A DNA stretch of 64,000 bases. Origin: Vibrio syngnathi. GTDB taxonomy: Bacteria; Pseudomonadota; Gammaproteobacteria; Enterobacterales; Vibrionaceae. The first letter of the stretch is position 1, and each line of letters opens with the position of its first letter. The stretch spans positions 1,178,001 to 1,242,000 of the forward strand of contig NZ_CP017917.1 of NCBI RefSeq assembly GCF_002119525.1, read 5' to 3'. Of this stretch, positions 16,562 through 26,493 are shown piece by piece. The position numbers were made by a program, and so were the translations under genes. Below the pieces are notes generated by a model. The model made no database searches. It was not told where the DNA came from and saw nothing but the letters and a program-made list of their open reading frames with translations.

Positions 16562-17494
16562 ATGCTTCTTGAAGACTTACAGGTCATTTTAAAAGTGGCG
16601 GAGTTTCGCAGCATCACCGCAGCAGCCACCAACCTAGACATGCGTACTGCAACCGCGAGTGCTGCCGTCAAACGAGTTGAAGCCGCACTAGGCGCTGAAC
16701 TGTTTGTAAGAACCACTCGCCATTTAAGGCTATCTTCAGCAGGCGAACGCTATTTACCTGAGTGTGAACAAGCCTTGAAAATATTGGAGCAAGCCAAGCT
16801 CAGCATGCGCGAAGAGCTTGGTATTATCGATGGAGAAATCCGCATTGCGCTTTCATCGGATCTAGGCCGCAACCTCATCACACCTTGGCTTGATGAATTT
16901 CTGCTTGAATACCCCAAGGCGACACTTCGCACCAGCATTAGCGACAGTAATATCGATTTTTACCGTGATTCTGTTGATATGGCGCTACGTTACGGCTCTC
17001 CGACTGACGCCAACATGTATGGTTTCAAGATCTGCGATGTGCCGAGAATATTGTGTGCGGCTCCTGAATATTTGGCTGAAATGGGAACACCAAAACACCC
17101 GAATGACTTAGCTCAGCATAATGGTTTGCTTTATCAGCTACATGATATGTTGCAAGACGAATGGGTGTTTAAGGATGGTAAGCAGGAGCACAAAGTGAAG
17201 CTGAATGGGAATCGTGCATCGAACGATGCTGACCTTGTTAGACGTTGGTGTGTTGCTGGTAAAGGCGTGGCGATAAAGTCTTGTTTAGATATGTCGAAAC
17301 ATTTGCTTTCTGGTGAAGTGGTTAAAGTTATGCCTGAATTTAAACCAACCCCAACCGAGCTGTGGTTAGTCTGCCCTAGTCGTCAATCCATCACACCAAC
17401 AGTTCGCTTATTAAGAGATTTATTCCGTAAGAAAACCGCAGAGATCCTTTCTCAACTGGGAGACCAAGGTATTCTAGAAAATAAAGCATCATAG
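16562..17494 (+). CDS. LysR family regulator of the divergent oxidoreductase
   Basis: The 310-residue protein has a typical LysR winged helix (LQVILKVAEFRSITAAATNLDMRTATASAAVKRVEAALGAELF, 5-48) and an effector-binding domain. The recognition-helix wording (MRTATASAAVKRVE) is that of the subgroup annotated near dehydrogenases. It is divergent from the quinone-oxidoreductase-like gene 206 bp away, which is its most likely target. It ends before a shared terminator. The inducer is unknown. Confidence 0.88.
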   Translation: MLLEDLQVILKVAEFRSITAAATNLDMRTATASAAVKRVEAALGAELFVRTTRHLRLSSAGERYLPECEQALKILEQAKLSMREELGIIDGEIRIALSSDLGRNLITPWLDEFLLEYPKATLRTSISDSNIDFYRDSVDMALRYGSPTDANMYGFKICDVPRILCAAPEYLAEMGTPKHPNDLAQHNGLLYQLHDMLQDEWVFKDGKQEHKVKLNGNRASNDADLVRRWCVAGKGVAIKSCLDMSKHLLSGEVVKVMPEFKPTPTELWLVCPSRQSITPTVRLLRDLFRKKTAEILSQLGDQGILENKAS

Positions 17495-17529
17495 GATCTA
17501 ATGCTGCTTAGAGATAAGACGCAGAGATA

Positions 17530-17571
17530 CAAAAAAGGCGTTAGTGAACTTTGAAGCCACTAACGCCTTTC
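17530..17571. terminator. Bidirectional terminator
   Basis: AAAGGCGTTAGTG pairs with CACTAACGCCTTT around an 11-nt loop; the minus-strand tail has six T. Confidence 0.8.
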
Positions 17572-17638
17572 TTCATTTGAACATCACCCTGTATTAATGG
17601 ATGTATCTACATTAATACTAATACTTAAATGCGAGTGC

Positions 17639-18025
17639 TTAGTTTGACTCTTCTTCAACATCGCAATCAGCACAGCACTGAAGCGCAATTTCATGTTCGA
17701 AGGTGATTGTATCTTGGCCTTCTTCTAGAAGTTCTGCAATTTCATCCGCGACTTCTTGCTCATCATCAGCTTCAATTCCGCTCGCTAACTCTTCTTCTGA
17801 ATAACCGAAGAAATTCAGTAATAGATACTCGCGAGCTTCGTCTTTGGTACAAACCACATTTGCTGAAAGATCAGGCGTAACTTCACCTTCCGCAAGTGTC
17901 TTTGTCACTTGCTCTAGAGCAGTATCTTTCATCGCAGGCGTTAACCAACCAAGATCAGTACTTACTGTCGTTTTTTTACAGTCGAAGCAAGGCAGTTGGT
18001 GAAAGTAGTATTGAAAGGTAGTCAT
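17639..18025 (-). CDS. Acidic Cys-rich hypothetical protein
   Basis: The 128-residue product is strongly acidic (EADDEQEVADEIAELLEEGQD) and has CxxC-type cysteines near both ends, CFDC (13-16) and CCADCD (near 120-125), with a single cysteine in between. Such a pattern suggests metal binding, but I know no named family. It lies downstream of the fec genes on the same strand with a 150-bp gap, so it is probably separate. Confidence 0.65.
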   Translation of the reverse strand: MTTFQYYFHQLPCFDCKKTTVSTDLGWLTPAMKDTALEQVTKTLAEGEVTPDLSANVVCTKDEAREYLLLNFFGYSEEELASGIEADDEQEVADEIAELLEEGQDTITFEHEIALQCCADCDVEEESN

Positions 18026-18177
18026 AGGTAATTTCTTCTTTAAGTGTTGTATAGCGAGATTATGCGCGTTTTATAGCAAAATACTATCTCAATCAACACC
18101 AAAAATTGATTCGCTCTGATTATTTTAACCAGATGCACAGCAAGCCATACTGACAACTTTAATCATCGGCTATTTGC

Positions 18178-18942
18178 TTAAATCGCCACACACATCGGCG
18201 TATTGGATATAGGGTCACGAAATACGCTCGCTTTGAGATCAAAAACATCATTCAGTAATGTCTCGGTCATCACCTCATCGGGGGTGCCTTCAGCCACTAA
18301 ACCACCTCTTTCTAAAACGATCAAATGATCGCAGTAACGGCTCGCTTGGTTCAGATCATGGAGCACAACCACCACCGTTTTTCCCTTGTTATTCATCTGC
18401 TGCATCAAGTTCATTAATTCAACTTGGTGAGACATATCAAGATAAGTGGTAGGTTCATCCAACATCACGACATCTGTGTCTTGCGCTATTATCATCGCTA
18501 TCCATGCTCTTTGACGCTGCCCACCCGACAGTGCCTCAATCGGTTTATCAGCGAACTCAAGTACGCCGGTATCATGCATTGCTTGTTCGACAATAGCTTG
18601 GTCTTCTTGCCCTAACCTTCCCCAATGGGACACATAAGGAGAACGGCCATATTCAACCAGTTTTCTTACCGAAATGCCTTCAGGGCTGACCAATATTTGC
18701 GGCAGAAGAGACAACGAACGCGCGAGCACTTTATCGCCATAGCTAGACAACGGTTTGTCTTCAAATAACACCTCTCCTGTCACCGGCTTATTGATCCTGA
18801 CTAACGTCTTTAATAAGGTAGATTTACCACACCCATTGGGTCCAATTAAGGCTGTGATTTTTCCCTTTGGGATGGACACCGAAAGGTTCGGTATGATCGT
18901 TTGTTTGCCGTACGCGACGGAAAGATTCTGCGTTTTTAGCAT
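18178..18942 (-). CDS. fecE: Iron(III)-dicitrate-type ABC transporter ATP-binding protein
   Basis: The 254-residue ATPase energises the FecCD permease. Walker A is GPNGCGKST, the signature is ALSGGQRQRAW, Walker B is VVMLDEPTTYLD and the switch His lies in VVLHDLN, all characteristic of FecE/FepC-type importers. The ATG at 18942 is chosen; an in-frame TTG at 18951 would overlap fecD, and GAGG lies at a suitable distance upstream of the ATG. It starts 2 bases after the fecD stop and is the last gene of the cluster. Confidence 0.88.
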   Translation of the reverse strand: MLKTQNLSVAYGKQTIIPNLSVSIPKGKITALIGPNGCGKSTLLKTLVRINKPVTGEVLFEDKPLSSYGDKVLARSLSLLPQILVSPEGISVRKLVEYGRSPYVSHWGRLGQEDQAIVEQAMHDTGVLEFADKPIEALSGGQRQRAWIAMIIAQDTDVVMLDEPTTYLDMSHQVELMNLMQQMNNKGKTVVVVLHDLNQASRYCDHLIVLERGGLVAEGTPDEVMTETLLNDVFDLKASVFRDPISNTPMCVAI

Positions 18943-18944
18943 GG

Positions 18945-19916
18945 TTACCAACCTCGATAGCGATAGAGAAGAAAGATGAAATAAGGCGCGCCAATGACAG
19001 AAGTAAGTACCCCTGCAGGTAATTCAATCGGTGGTTGTAGACCTCTTGCCAAGCCATCGGCACAAGTAACCAGAATCGCGCCCACCAGAGCAGACGCCGG
19101 GATTAACAACTTATGATTATGCCCAAACAACAAGCGCGCTAAGTGAGGTGCTAATAAACCCACAAAACTGATCGTTCCAGCCACTGAAACGCTGACGCTG
19201 GCAAGCAACACAGCGGCCAATAGTGCAAGAGCTTGTATCTGTTTTGGCTTAGTACCCAATGTGGTGGCACTTTCCTCACCAAGCCCCATAACATCCAATC
19301 GCCAAGCAAGCCAAAATGCCATTGGCAACAACAAGAGCAATGCTCCCCAAATAAAGGGAACTTGCTGCCAATTTCGTCCCCAGAGGCTGCCGGTTAGCCA
19401 TACCATCGCCGTGTTGATCTCGATGGGGTTAGTGACAAGCAAGAAGTCGATACAACTCGCCAGAAACGCACTCACTGCAATACCAATCAAGGCCAACTTG
19501 GCGGGTGTTGGCCTTGACCACCATGCCAATAGCGCAATCAGCCCAGCAGCCAATACCCCACCGAACATCGCTACGACAGGAAGCACACTGACTGGTGCAT
19601 TGGGGAACCAAACTAAACTCGCTGTCGCAGCAAGCCCTGCCCCAGCGCTAATACCCATAAGATCAGGCGATGCTAACGGATTACGTATCACGCCTTGTAC
19701 TAATACGCCGGATAGCCCCAACCCTGCGCCCACGCTTATCGCGAGTAACATACGTGGTAGTCGATACTGATGGATAACAAAGTCGTCACTGGAAGATGCG
19801 ACCAAATGTTCGATGACTTGAGGAATTGAAAGTGACGCCGCGCCGACAAACAAACCCGCGGATGCCACTAATATGAGAACCCCTGATAACAAAACTATCT
19901 TAGTGTGATGGTGCAT
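18945..19916 (-). CDS. fecD: Iron siderophore/dicitrate ABC permease (second subunit)
   Basis: The 323-residue inner-membrane protein is a FecCD-family permease of about nine to ten helices. Signature segments are SGVLVQGVIRNPLASPDLMGISAGA, VSVAGTISFVGLLAPHLARLLFGH and the C-terminal ELPAGVLTSVIGAPYFIFLLYR. Its ATG at 19916 shares one base with the fecC stop (TAATG), so translation is coupled. An in-frame start at 19949 would lie inside fecC and is rejected. Confidence 0.88.
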   Translation of the reverse strand: MHHHTKIVLLSGVLILVASAGLFVGAASLSIPQVIEHLVASSSDDFVIHQYRLPRMLLAISVGAGLGLSGVLVQGVIRNPLASPDLMGISAGAGLAATASLVWFPNAPVSVLPVVAMFGGVLAAGLIALLAWWSRPTPAKLALIGIAVSAFLASCIDFLLVTNPIEINTAMVWLTGSLWGRNWQQVPFIWGALLLLLPMAFWLAWRLDVMGLGEESATTLGTKPKQIQALALLAAVLLASVSVSVAGTISFVGLLAPHLARLLFGHNHKLLIPASALVGAILVTCADGLARGLQPPIELPAGVLTSVIGAPYFIFLLYRYRGW

Positions 19917-20971
19917 TAAGATCTCCTCGTCGCAATCAAAATAAAACAAGGTGTCCCAAGTAGGGCTGTAATAACACCAACGGGCGTTTCAGTCGGGAAA
20001 GCAATCGCTCGTGACAACGCATCTGACCAAGACACTAATGCTGCGCCTGCCATTGCAGAGATAGGAATCAGTAGATGGTAATTGTGCCCAACCATGGGCC
20101 GAACCAAATGAGGAACCAACAATCCAACAAAACCTATGGGACCAGCGATAGCGACACTGGCACCCGCAAGCAACACGATAGCCAATCCACTCATGAGGCG
20201 AGTAAGCCGGATATTACTGCCCAACCCCACAGCCACTTCTTCACCAAGCGCCAGTAAGTTGAGGTTACGAGCAAGGCTAACAGCCAACACCAAACCAATC
20301 ACTGCTGGCGGCCAAAGCTGTTGCCACTGTCCCTCATCCACGCTAGACAATGAGCCGGTAAGCCAATGCAGCACGCTATAAGCCATATCATCAGCTAGAA
20401 TCAACGCTGCTCGAGTTAACCCAATCAATAAAGCAGTAATGGCGATACCCGCTAAAACCAAACGTAACGGATGAGAACGTTCGGAGAAAAAGCCACCGAG
20501 GAGCATCACAGCACCACCGCCTAGCAATGCACCAAGAACGGCATTAAGGATCGGGTTTAAATCACTCACCACAGGTATGCCTATCGCAGCTAAAGCCATA
20601 AAACAGGCTGCGCCAGCGTTAATACCTAGGATTGATGGAGACGCAAGTGGGTTACGTGTTAATCCCTGCATCAATAGCCCTGCAACCGCTAAGCTTGCAC
20701 CAATCAATAACCCAGCGTGAGCCCTTGGAGCTCTTAGTGTCGCCAATATTTGATGAGTCATATTGCTCTCATCAAACGCAAACCAATAGTGAACTAAGTC
20801 ACTCAATGTCAGGGAGAAATTCGACCAACCTAGCATAGAGGCCACGTAACCAGACATCGCAAAACACGACACTAAAGCCGTAAATAACGTGACTCGCCAC
20901 GACACTAATACCGTAAGCCACGACACGATAAGAGAACGTCGCTTACCTCTAGAGAGCAACATCGAACTCAT
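19916..20971 (-). CDS. fecC: Iron siderophore/dicitrate ABC permease (first subunit)
   Basis: The 351-residue permease is homologous to FecD and would pair with it as the heterodimeric channel. It has [26 protein letters not shown] and [26 protein letters not shown], the family's substrate-path and ATPase-coupling segments. The ATG at 20971 overlaps the fecB stop as ATGA, the usual coupling arrangement. The longer frame from 21043 would add 24 residues that overlap fecB and are not family-like. Confidence 0.88.
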   Translation of the reverse strand: MSSMLLSRGKRRSLIVSWLTVLVSWRVTLFTALVSCFAMSGYVASMLGWSNFSLTLSDLVHYWFAFDESNMTHQILATLRAPRAHAGLLIGASLAVAGLLMQGLTRNPLASPSILGINAGAACFMALAAIGIPVVSDLNPILNAVLGALLGGGAVMLLGGFFSERSHPLRLVLAGIAITALLIGLTRAALILADDMAYSVLHWLTGSLSSVDEGQWQQLWPPAVIGLVLAVSLARNLNLLALGEEVAVGLGSNIRLTRLMSGLAIVLLAGASVAIAGPIGFVGLLVPHLVRPMVGHNYHLLIPISAMAGAALVSWSDALSRAIAFPTETPVGVITALLGTPCFILIATRRS

Positions 20972-21945
20972 GAACGATCCAAGATCTGCTCTAGATTTTT
21001 CGCCATTTGTTCTGCGGCCAACATGCCTCGATTCAATGACCATAGTGCTGGTGACACTTCTACCACTTGTTGATTCTTCGCGGATGTTAATACATTAAAC
21101 AGTGGGTTTTTCTGCCAATCATCAACGATATTTGGATCTGAGTAAGCACCAAGGAGCAACCAGTCAGGATTTGTTTTCAACAACAACTCAAAGCTGGTTG
21201 GTAAGTACGCCTTGTCTGTCGGATCCACTATTGGGCTAGCAATACCTAATGTGGTGAGTACACCTCCTGCATACGAAGCAGGGCTATGTAGCCACATTCC
21301 TTTTTCCGACACAACAGCAAATTGGACAGTTTGTTTAAGCGAGAAATGACTTTTAAATTCCACCATGGCTTGTTGATGTTGGTGAATTCTTTGTTCCATT
21401 GCCGATTGCTTATCGAGGGCGATACCGACCTTAAGCGCAGATTCCAAGTTCTCTTGATAAGTCTCTCCACGGCTTTTGAGCATCAGAGTTGGTGCGATTC
21501 GCTGTAGATCTTGATAAACCGTACGATGACGCTCTGCATCGGCAATGATCAGGTCGGGCTTTAATACCGCAATGGCTTCTAGACTAGGCTGCGAACGCAT
21601 CCCAACCGATTCCCATGGTTGCACTAATTCACGCACCGCCGGAATCACTCGCGAAGTATCATTGTCATCGGCAACACCAACCGGAGACACGCCTACCGCA
21701 GCTAACGCATCGACAAATGAGAACTCCAACACCACAACGCGTTGCGGGGTAGTCGCTATCTCAAACTGACCTTGCTCATCTTGAATGATCCTCGTTTTTG
21801 CTGAACTGGAGAATGAGAACAAGCTTAAAGCCAACAAAGCTAAGGTTATCGCTATCCTGCTGAATAAAAAATGCCTTTTGAATGACAGCAGTCCGTTCGG
21901 CAGCAGCCATTGATTCGAAAATAAAAGTCGAGAGCTGTTTTCCAT
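20968..21945 (-). CDS. fecB: Iron(III)-dicitrate-type periplasmic binding protein
   Basis: The 325-residue protein is a class III (TroA/FecB-like) binding protein that hands the ferric complex to FecCD. An N-terminal hydrophobic segment near residues 32-48 ending in SSSA is a signal peptide with a long leader. The mature part has [34 protein letters not shown] and [19 protein letters not shown], typical of the family. AAGGAAA precedes the ATG. It is separated from fecA by 87 bp containing a hairpin. Confidence 0.87.
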   Translation of the reverse strand: MENSSRLLFSNQWLLPNGLLSFKRHFLFSRIAITLALLALSLFSFSSSAKTRIIQDEQGQFEIATTPQRVVVLEFSFVDALAAVGVSPVGVADDNDTSRVIPAVRELVQPWESVGMRSQPSLEAIAVLKPDLIIADAERHRTVYQDLQRIAPTLMLKSRGETYQENLESALKVGIALDKQSAMEQRIHQHQQAMVEFKSHFSLKQTVQFAVVSEKGMWLHSPASYAGGVLTTLGIASPIVDPTDKAYLPTSFELLLKTNPDWLLLGAYSDPNIVDDWQKNPLFNVLTSAKNQQVVEVSPALWSLNRGMLAAEQMAKNLEQILDRS

Positions 21946-21976
21946 ATTTACTTTTCCTTAAACACTAGAACCGGGA

Positions 21977-22001
21977 AAGTCGCCAACAGTATTGGCGACT
22001 T
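21977..22001 (-). promoter_or_regulatory. Intercistronic hairpin between fecA and fecB
   Basis: AAGTCGCCAA pairs perfectly with TTGGCGACTT around CAGTA. On the minus strand only TTT-CCC follows, so this is likely a partial terminator or RNA-stability stem that sets receptor output above transporter output. Confidence 0.55.
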
Positions 22002-22032
22002 ATATTCGTTATTATTTTTAATCAATTACCCA

Positions 22033-24156
22033 TTAGAACTGATAGTTCAGATCCAAAGTGTATGAACGCCCTGGCGCTGGATAGCGGCCAACCGGACTGG
22101 TATCAATACCGCGGAAGTAGTAGTCCTCAGCAAACAAATTGTTCACTGCGACATTCATACGTAACTTACTGTTTTCATCCTTATACAAGTCTGAACCTAG
22201 GTTTAAGTTCCATACCATGTAAGCAGGTACTTTGCCTTTCGCACCCGTTGCATCTTCAACACTGGTATTGGCATTGTCAGAATAAGACTCACTGAAATAG
22301 TAACCAGATAAGGTCGTATCTACCCTGCTAAAGGCGTATGTCGCATCCCAGCTAAGTTGATGCTCCGATGTGTAAGGAAGTTGCTTACCTTTGTTTGCAC
22401 CCTCTGCCTCTATCGTCGCATCCAAATAGTTATAACCCGCACCTAAACTCAGAGCTTGCATAGCCTGCGGAACATAACGACCTGAAAGCTCAATACCTTG
22501 ATGAAGCGTTTTACCAATATTATCAAAGGTCTGTGTTCCGCTTTGCCATTGGAGTTGGTCTTCAAAATCAATGCGGTAGAGCGCGACATTAAAGCTAGTT
22601 GAATCTTGATTGTAACGAGCACCCAACTCGTAGTTCCATGCGAGCTCACTGCCCTCTTCACCCTTGCCTCGGATGTAAGCGATTTGTGGTGCGCGCAAAG
22701 ATTTCTGCGCATTGGTGTACCCAACCCATTGCTCAGTTAAATGGTATGCCACGCTTAAGCCCGGTAACCACTCGGTCACTTTGTTGTCTGTACTCTGTAC
22801 TTTACCTAAATCATTAAAGGTCATATCAATCGATTCGTAACGAATACCCGGAGTAACCTTTAGCACGTCGTTAAACAGGCCAACTTCATTGCTGATGTAA
22901 CCTGCGAAAGCATCGGTATTCAAGTTCCAGTCACGTGGCACTTTTGTTACTCCGCCAGCAATTGGCGTTTGCGTTAGCTTGTAATCGATATCTTCATTTA
23001 CATAGCGAGCACCCACGATCAAGTTTTGCGTCACCGTATTACCGTCAAAGTACATCGCTAACTTAGGTTCCACACCATAAACAGCGAATTCACGTGGTGA
23101 AGTGCGAATATCTGTTGATGGTAATGCCGGATCCGCCCAGTGACCGCCTGCGCTATTAAAGCCCCATTGGAAGAAACGCTCAGAGTGGTGACCGAATGTC
23201 AGAACCTCTAACTCTGCGCCATCCGCAATATTCAAATCATGCAAATACTTCAGGCTCCAACGTGTTGATGTGCCTTTGTATTCGTCATATGGTCGCTTCG
23301 ATTGAGTACGATCTTTCTGGTAATCTTTTGGCGACAAAGCGCCCGGCATTTGGGTATCGGCGTCGTAACGCTGAACAAATGCTTGTAGCTCCTGGGTATC
23401 GCTGAGTAACCATTGCAACTTCGCTTGGAAGTTTTTTACATCCGTATCCGAGTGCTCACGGAAGCTTTCACCTTTTAGGAAGTTACCTTCCACTTGAAGC
23501 GCAAGCGTATCGGTTAACCAGCCACCCGTGCGTAGGTAAAAGTCATTCAGTGGTGTATCGCCATCCTCGAATACAGTAAAGCGATTACTGATCTCCGTTT
23601 GCCACTCGTGTGGAATAGGCTTAGTCACCAAGTTGATCACACCACCGACGTTGTTTGGCCCATACTGCACAGCAGCGCCACCACGTACGATATCAATTCG
23701 ATCAAGCATCGATAGCGTTGCCGGGAAAATCGATTGTCCGGTATGACCATAAGGCGCAAGAGTCAGTGGTACGCCATCCATCAGGAATTGAGCGTGACCA
23801 CTGCGGCTCGCCTTCAAGCCACGCACCGATATGTTAGGTAGGGCACCCGTACCGGTTTCGTCTTGAACCTTAATACCCGGTACACTTTGAAATGCTGAAT
23901 CAATCGAGAGTGCGCCAGTCTTTTTAATTTGTTCGTTAGTTAGAACGGTACGCGCTCCCGGATACTCTTTCACATCCTCTAGTTCTGAGTCACCGATCAA
24001 GCTACCCGTCACGACAACCGTTTCCATGGTTGTCGTTTGCGGATCAGACGCAGCGAATGCACTCATGGAAGTCACTGCCGCAATGGCTGTTGCAAGTGCG
24101 CTCAAGCGAAGCTTATGTTGTGCGCGGGGTTTACCATCCAAATTCTGGTAAGGCAT
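22033..24156 (-). CDS. fecA: FecA-type TonB-dependent ferric citrate receptor
   Basis: The 707-residue outer-membrane receptor has a signal peptide (about 1-36), a TonB box (METVVVTG), a plug domain with VRGGAAVQYGPNNVGGVINLVTKPIP, and a 22-strand barrel ending in LDLNYQF. Segments such as MPGALSPKDYQKDRTQSKRPYDEYKG recall E. coli FecA (from memory), and the adjacent fecBCDE genes support ferric citrate as substrate. The N-terminal STN signalling domain of E. coli FecA is absent, and no fecI or fecR is nearby, so surface signalling is not expected. AGGAG precedes the ATG. Confidence 0.82.
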   Translation of the reverse strand: MPYQNLDGKPRAQHKLRLSALATAIAAVTSMSAFAASDPQTTTMETVVVTGSLIGDSELEDVKEYPGARTVLTNEQIKKTGALSIDSAFQSVPGIKVQDETGTGALPNISVRGLKASRSGHAQFLMDGVPLTLAPYGHTGQSIFPATLSMLDRIDIVRGGAAVQYGPNNVGGVINLVTKPIPHEWQTEISNRFTVFEDGDTPLNDFYLRTGGWLTDTLALQVEGNFLKGESFREHSDTDVKNFQAKLQWLLSDTQELQAFVQRYDADTQMPGALSPKDYQKDRTQSKRPYDEYKGTSTRWSLKYLHDLNIADGAELEVLTFGHHSERFFQWGFNSAGGHWADPALPSTDIRTSPREFAVYGVEPKLAMYFDGNTVTQNLIVGARYVNEDIDYKLTQTPIAGGVTKVPRDWNLNTDAFAGYISNEVGLFNDVLKVTPGIRYESIDMTFNDLGKVQSTDNKVTEWLPGLSVAYHLTEQWVGYTNAQKSLRAPQIAYIRGKGEEGSELAWNYELGARYNQDSTSFNVALYRIDFEDQLQWQSGTQTFDNIGKTLHQGIELSGRYVPQAMQALSLGAGYNYLDATIEAEGANKGKQLPYTSEHQLSWDATYAFSRVDTTLSGYYFSESYSDNANTSVEDATGAKGKVPAYMVWNLNLGSDLYKDENSKLRMNVAVNNLFAEDYYFRGIDTSPVGRYPAPGRSYTLDLNYQF

Positions 24157-24181
24157 GAAAATCTCCTAAGTAGGCAAATTA

Positions 24182-24224
24182 GGGTCAAAGGCTGTGCTTT
24201 TAAGTTATGCCAACGCTTTGACCC
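24182..24224 (-). promoter_or_regulatory. Hairpin in the fecA leader
   Basis: GGGTCAAAG (24182-24190) pairs with CTTTGACCC (24216-24224) across 25 nt, just upstream of the fecA ribosome-binding site. No role is known; it could tune translation or RNA stability. Confidence 0.35.
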
Positions 24225-24301
24225 ATTGGGCTAAACGACCTCAAAGAGGCCAACTGTTCACTCACTCGTAGCGAACAAATCAATAGTTTTTTCAGTTGAA
24301 A

Positions 24302-24355
24302 TAGCTTTTAGTCACGTACTAGCTTTTAGTTACGTACTAGCTCTTAGAAACGTAA
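24302..24355. repeat. Three 18-nt tandem units
   Basis: TAGCTTTTAGTCACGTAC, TAGCTTTTAGTTACGTAC and TAGCTCTTAGAAACGTAA lie head to tail between the two receptor genes. Confidence 0.8.
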
Positions 24356-24396
24356 TAACGCTTAAAAATTAACGACTCTTAGATCTGAACTCGCTT

Positions 24397-26433
24397 TTAG
24401 AACTGATAACCGTAGCTGAGCATGAATTCTGCTGGTGCGCCGTAGCCAATCTGATTCGTGCCCGACTTACCACTGGTTGCCCCAAGAATGTATTTCTCGC
24501 CAAGTACGTTATAAGCGTTCGCTTGAACTTTGTGACGACCCGTGGTGTATGCAGCCATCAAATCAACAGTGGTGTAATCACCTAATGCGACGGCTTCATT
24601 ATTCCCCGCGTAGCGGTCCCCTACGTATTTCACACCACCGCCTAAACGCCAGTTTTCGTATAATTGGTAAGTACTCCAGAGTGAGAACAGGTGATCAGAC
24701 ACATCATTAGGCTTTTTGCCTGTATCTTTATCTTCTGCATCTAAGTAGCTATAACCAACTGAGATATCCCATAGTTCTGTAATCTGACCGCGAGCTTCCA
24801 GTTCAATACCTTGGTGACGTGCTTCAATCTTATTGATAACGTCGCCATTAATATTGGTTTGTGGTTGTTCTTGATCAATTTGGAAAATAGCGGCATTGAG
24901 CATCAAAGCGCTATCGAGTAAGTAAGCTTTCGCACCCACTTCTTTTAGATCGGTATGGAAGAACTCAGCCAGTTTAGGGTTGATATAAATACCGGAGTAA
25001 GGCAGTTGCCACGAACGAGCTAAGCTTGCGTATACCGACATATCGTTGTTGATACGGTAGACCAAGCCACCACGGTAGCTCACTTTGTTATCATCTAGCT
25101 TCTCTTGGGCTTTCCCAGCTTTTTGCTGCTCAAGTTCCATAGAGTCGTAACGCACGTTACCGATCACCGATAGATCACCAAAGGTGTAAACGTCTTGAAT
25201 GTAGACGCCAGTGGTCGTTGTCGTGTTATCACGGAAAGGCTTGAAACCCGGATCAGGCGTTGCTCCTACAACAGGGTTATAGATGTGTTTTGGAGGTAAG
25301 GTTTTATCACTTGCTAACGTTAAATCGATATTGATCTGGTTATAATCCGCACCAATCATCATTTGGTTAGAATCGGTTTCCCACACTAATTCGGATTGCA
25401 TCGTCGTTGTGGTTCGAGGGTCATAGCCGAAATTGTTCACGGTTTGAGAAACTTTATCTCCCGCCACAGTACCTTGACGCGTGCCCTTTTGCTCAAGTTC
25501 GATATGATTGTATGCCGCTCGGTTTGTCCATACCCACTCGCTATTCAAGCGCCACTCATAATTAATGCCAACACGCAGGCTATCGGACTCTTGATAATCG
25601 TTAGTGCCACCGTAGAAAGAACTCTCAGAGACATCGACAGGTTTGCCATTTTTAGATGGGACACCACGATATGGCACCAGTTCTTGGTGTGCGTATTCGA
25701 CATCTAAATCAACGGTATGCCCTTCAGCTGGCAGCACTCGAATGGTTGGTGCGATAAAGAAATCATTAGAATCGACATGGTTAACATACGAATCAGCCTG
25801 TCGGTGTTCCAGGTTAATACGTCCATTGACCTTATCTGAAAACGCCATTGAGCTATCCACCTGCCCGACAAATTGGCTGTTACTACCAACACTACCGTTC
25901 ACATTGGTAAAACTGTCACCGTTAGCACGCTTAGTGACCAAGTTGATGATACCGCCCGCGGAGCCTCGACCATAAAGTGCGCCTGCAGGGCCTTTAACCA
26001 CTTCGACACGCTCAACATTAGATAGGCTTCGGTACGACTGTAATGTTCCATCATCACGCATACCATCGCGGTACATGTCATTCAGCGCATCAAAACCACG
26101 AATCACAAACTGGTCTCGGCTGCCTTCACCTAAGGTGTTATTAACACCAGCAACACCATCAAGCGCATCCACTAAGCGGACGGCACCGCGGTCTTCCATC
26201 TCAGTTTTAGTGACCACCGATACGGCTTGCGGGACATCTAGCCATTCGACATCTGTTTTAGTACCCGATTGCGGCATATGTTCCGCATAACCTTCGTACT
26301 GATGACCAATAACTTGTAGGGTTTCATCCACCGTTACTTCTTCTGAAGCCATTACATTCGACACGGTAGCTACTGCGGTTAATGCACCTCCAATTGCCAA
26401 GGCGCGGGGGGAGAAAGCCAATCTAACGTTCAT
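24397..26433 (-). CDS. TonB-dependent siderophore receptor
   Basis: The 678-residue outer-membrane receptor has a signal peptide (about 1-29, ending VMA), a TonB-box region (VDETLQVIG), a plug with QFVIRGFDALNDMYRDGMRDDG and VEVVKGPAGALYGRGSAGGIINLVTKRA, and a barrel ending in LSYGYQF. The plug wording resembles the Fiu/ferrichrome-type group of siderophore receptors. It is upstream of fecA on the same strand and behind a Fur-like site, so iron repression of this gene, and perhaps of the whole block, is likely. The exact siderophore is not deducible. Confidence 0.85.
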   Translation of the reverse strand: MNVRLAFSPRALAIGGALTAVATVSNVMASEEVTVDETLQVIGHQYEGYAEHMPQSGTKTDVEWLDVPQAVSVVTKTEMEDRGAVRLVDALDGVAGVNNTLGEGSRDQFVIRGFDALNDMYRDGMRDDGTLQSYRSLSNVERVEVVKGPAGALYGRGSAGGIINLVTKRANGDSFTNVNGSVGSNSQFVGQVDSSMAFSDKVNGRINLEHRQADSYVNHVDSNDFFIAPTIRVLPAEGHTVDLDVEYAHQELVPYRGVPSKNGKPVDVSESSFYGGTNDYQESDSLRVGINYEWRLNSEWVWTNRAAYNHIELEQKGTRQGTVAGDKVSQTVNNFGYDPRTTTTMQSELVWETDSNQMMIGADYNQINIDLTLASDKTLPPKHIYNPVVGATPDPGFKPFRDNTTTTTGVYIQDVYTFGDLSVIGNVRYDSMELEQQKAGKAQEKLDDNKVSYRGGLVYRINNDMSVYASLARSWQLPYSGIYINPKLAEFFHTDLKEVGAKAYLLDSALMLNAAIFQIDQEQPQTNINGDVINKIEARHQGIELEARGQITELWDISVGYSYLDAEDKDTGKKPNDVSDHLFSLWSTYQLYENWRLGGGVKYVGDRYAGNNEAVALGDYTTVDLMAAYTTGRHKVQANAYNVLGEKYILGATSGKSGTNQIGYGAPAEFMLSYGYQF

Positions 26434-26474
26434 ATTCTAATTCCGGTTTAGTTTATAAGATTACGATTGACGCG

Positions 26475-26493
26475 AATAAGAACAAATATCATT
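26475..26493 (-). promoter_or_regulatory. Fur-box-like operator
   Basis: AATAAGAACAAATATCATT matches 15 of 19 positions of AATGATAATAATTATCATT. It lies 42-60 bp upstream of the siderophore-receptor start, where a Fur operator would sit. Confidence 0.55.

Noticed and set aside
24302..24355. Possible CRISPR array
   Set aside because: The 18-nt units are directly adjacent with no unique spacers; the same holds for the arrays at 13162, 26831, 29285 and 35211. No cas genes are present.
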